NCBI RefSeq assembly: GCF_001559075.2
Contig: NZ_CP014015.2
Coordinates: 1,364,001-1,428,000 of the forward strand
DNA length: 64,000 nucleotides
From: Citrobacter amalonaticus
Lineage (GTDB): Bacteria; Pseudomonadota; Gammaproteobacteria; Enterobacterales; Enterobacteriaceae
Reading direction: 5' to 3'
The position numbers and the translations under genes are program-made. Below the pieces are notes generated by a model that worked only from the letters and a program-made list of their open reading frames with translations, had not been told where the DNA came from and ran no database searches. This document shows positions 63,821 through 64,000 of the stretch, in pieces (position 1 is the stretch's first letter; each line of letters opens with the position of its first letter).

Positions 63821-64000
63821 TTGTAAGTGTATGTAAAATACCACTTTAGAGTTAGTCAGGCCGTTTTTTCTCTACTCCTTTCCCCTTTTTCGATCGCGAT
63901 CACCGTTCGTGAACAATTAACATAACCCTCTGTAACGGAAAGATTTTACCAACTTTTGTTGGTTTCCTTCAAAAAACGTATTGCCGTTAATTTGCACAAT

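Overview
The window is a chromosomal stretch from an enterobacterium of the Escherichia/Salmonella/Citrobacter group, and Citrobacter is the best guess. The gene order (dcuSR-dcuB-fumB-melBA/melR-adiA-adiY-adiC-eptA-basRS-pmrR-proP-yjcZ-crfC-yjdMN-phnC to phnP-yjdP-fdhF-yjcO-gltP-nrfGFEDCBA) follows the E. coli K-12 / Salmonella backbone. The proteins resemble but do not equal those of E. coli, many intergenic gaps carry REP/BIME sequences, and one ERIC element is present. No rRNA, tRNA, CRISPR array, prophage or intact insertion sequence was seen. Species assignment is inference from remembered sequences; no search was run.

Layout. (1) 1-5.8 kb: a chaperone-usher fimbrial operon on the minus strand (major subunit, minor subunit, usher, chaperone, further subunit, and a tip-like protein cut by the window edge). 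(2) 6.1-11.4 kb: a broken YhaV-type toxin remnant, then a DMSO-reductase-type operon dmsA-like, dmsB-like, dmsC-like, TorD-type chaperone, NapF-type ferredoxin, with a consensus FNR site at the expected spacing from its promoter. (3) 11.8-19.0 kb: a NicO-family Ni/Co transporter, the C4-dicarboxylate sensor pair dcuSR, and dcuB-fumB for fumarate respiration. (4) 19.0-23.4 kb: the melibiose locus melR / melA-melB, carrying an extra SemiSWEET-family gene directly behind melB. (5) 23.6-28.4 kb: arginine-dependent acid resistance (adiA, adiY, adiC). (6) 28.4-33.8 kb: the PmrA regulon core eptA-basR-basS with the 29-residue PmrR on the opposite strand, and the osmoprotectant transporter proP. (7) 34.0-39.9 kb: an inserted KdgT-family permease with a KdgR-like site, then yjcZ-crfC and yjdM/yjdN. 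(8) 39.9-50.9 kb: the complete C-P lyase operon phnCDEFGHIJKLMNOP, with an intact phnE. (9) 50.9-51.9 kb: an inserted StbDE/RelBE-type toxin-antitoxin pair, then yjdP. (10) 52.0-56.6 kb: selenoprotein formate dehydrogenase H (fdhF, in-frame UGA with SECIS), yjcO and gltP. (11) 57.0-64.0 kb: periplasmic nitrite reductase operon nrfABCDEFG.

Taken together the region is rich in anaerobic functions: a DMSO-reductase-like enzyme, fumarate respiration, formate dehydrogenase H and nitrite ammonification, with FNR-like sites ahead of the dms and nrf operons. Most of it is well-known backbone. The less ordinary points are the SemiSWEET gene in the mel operon, the PmrA box buried in a 14-bp-arm palindrome between adiC and eptA, the probable CTG start of nrfE, the frameshifted YhaV remnant, the insertions (KdgT-like gene, StbDE-like pair) and the NicO gene next to dcuS. 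I found nothing I could defend as a wholly new biological system.
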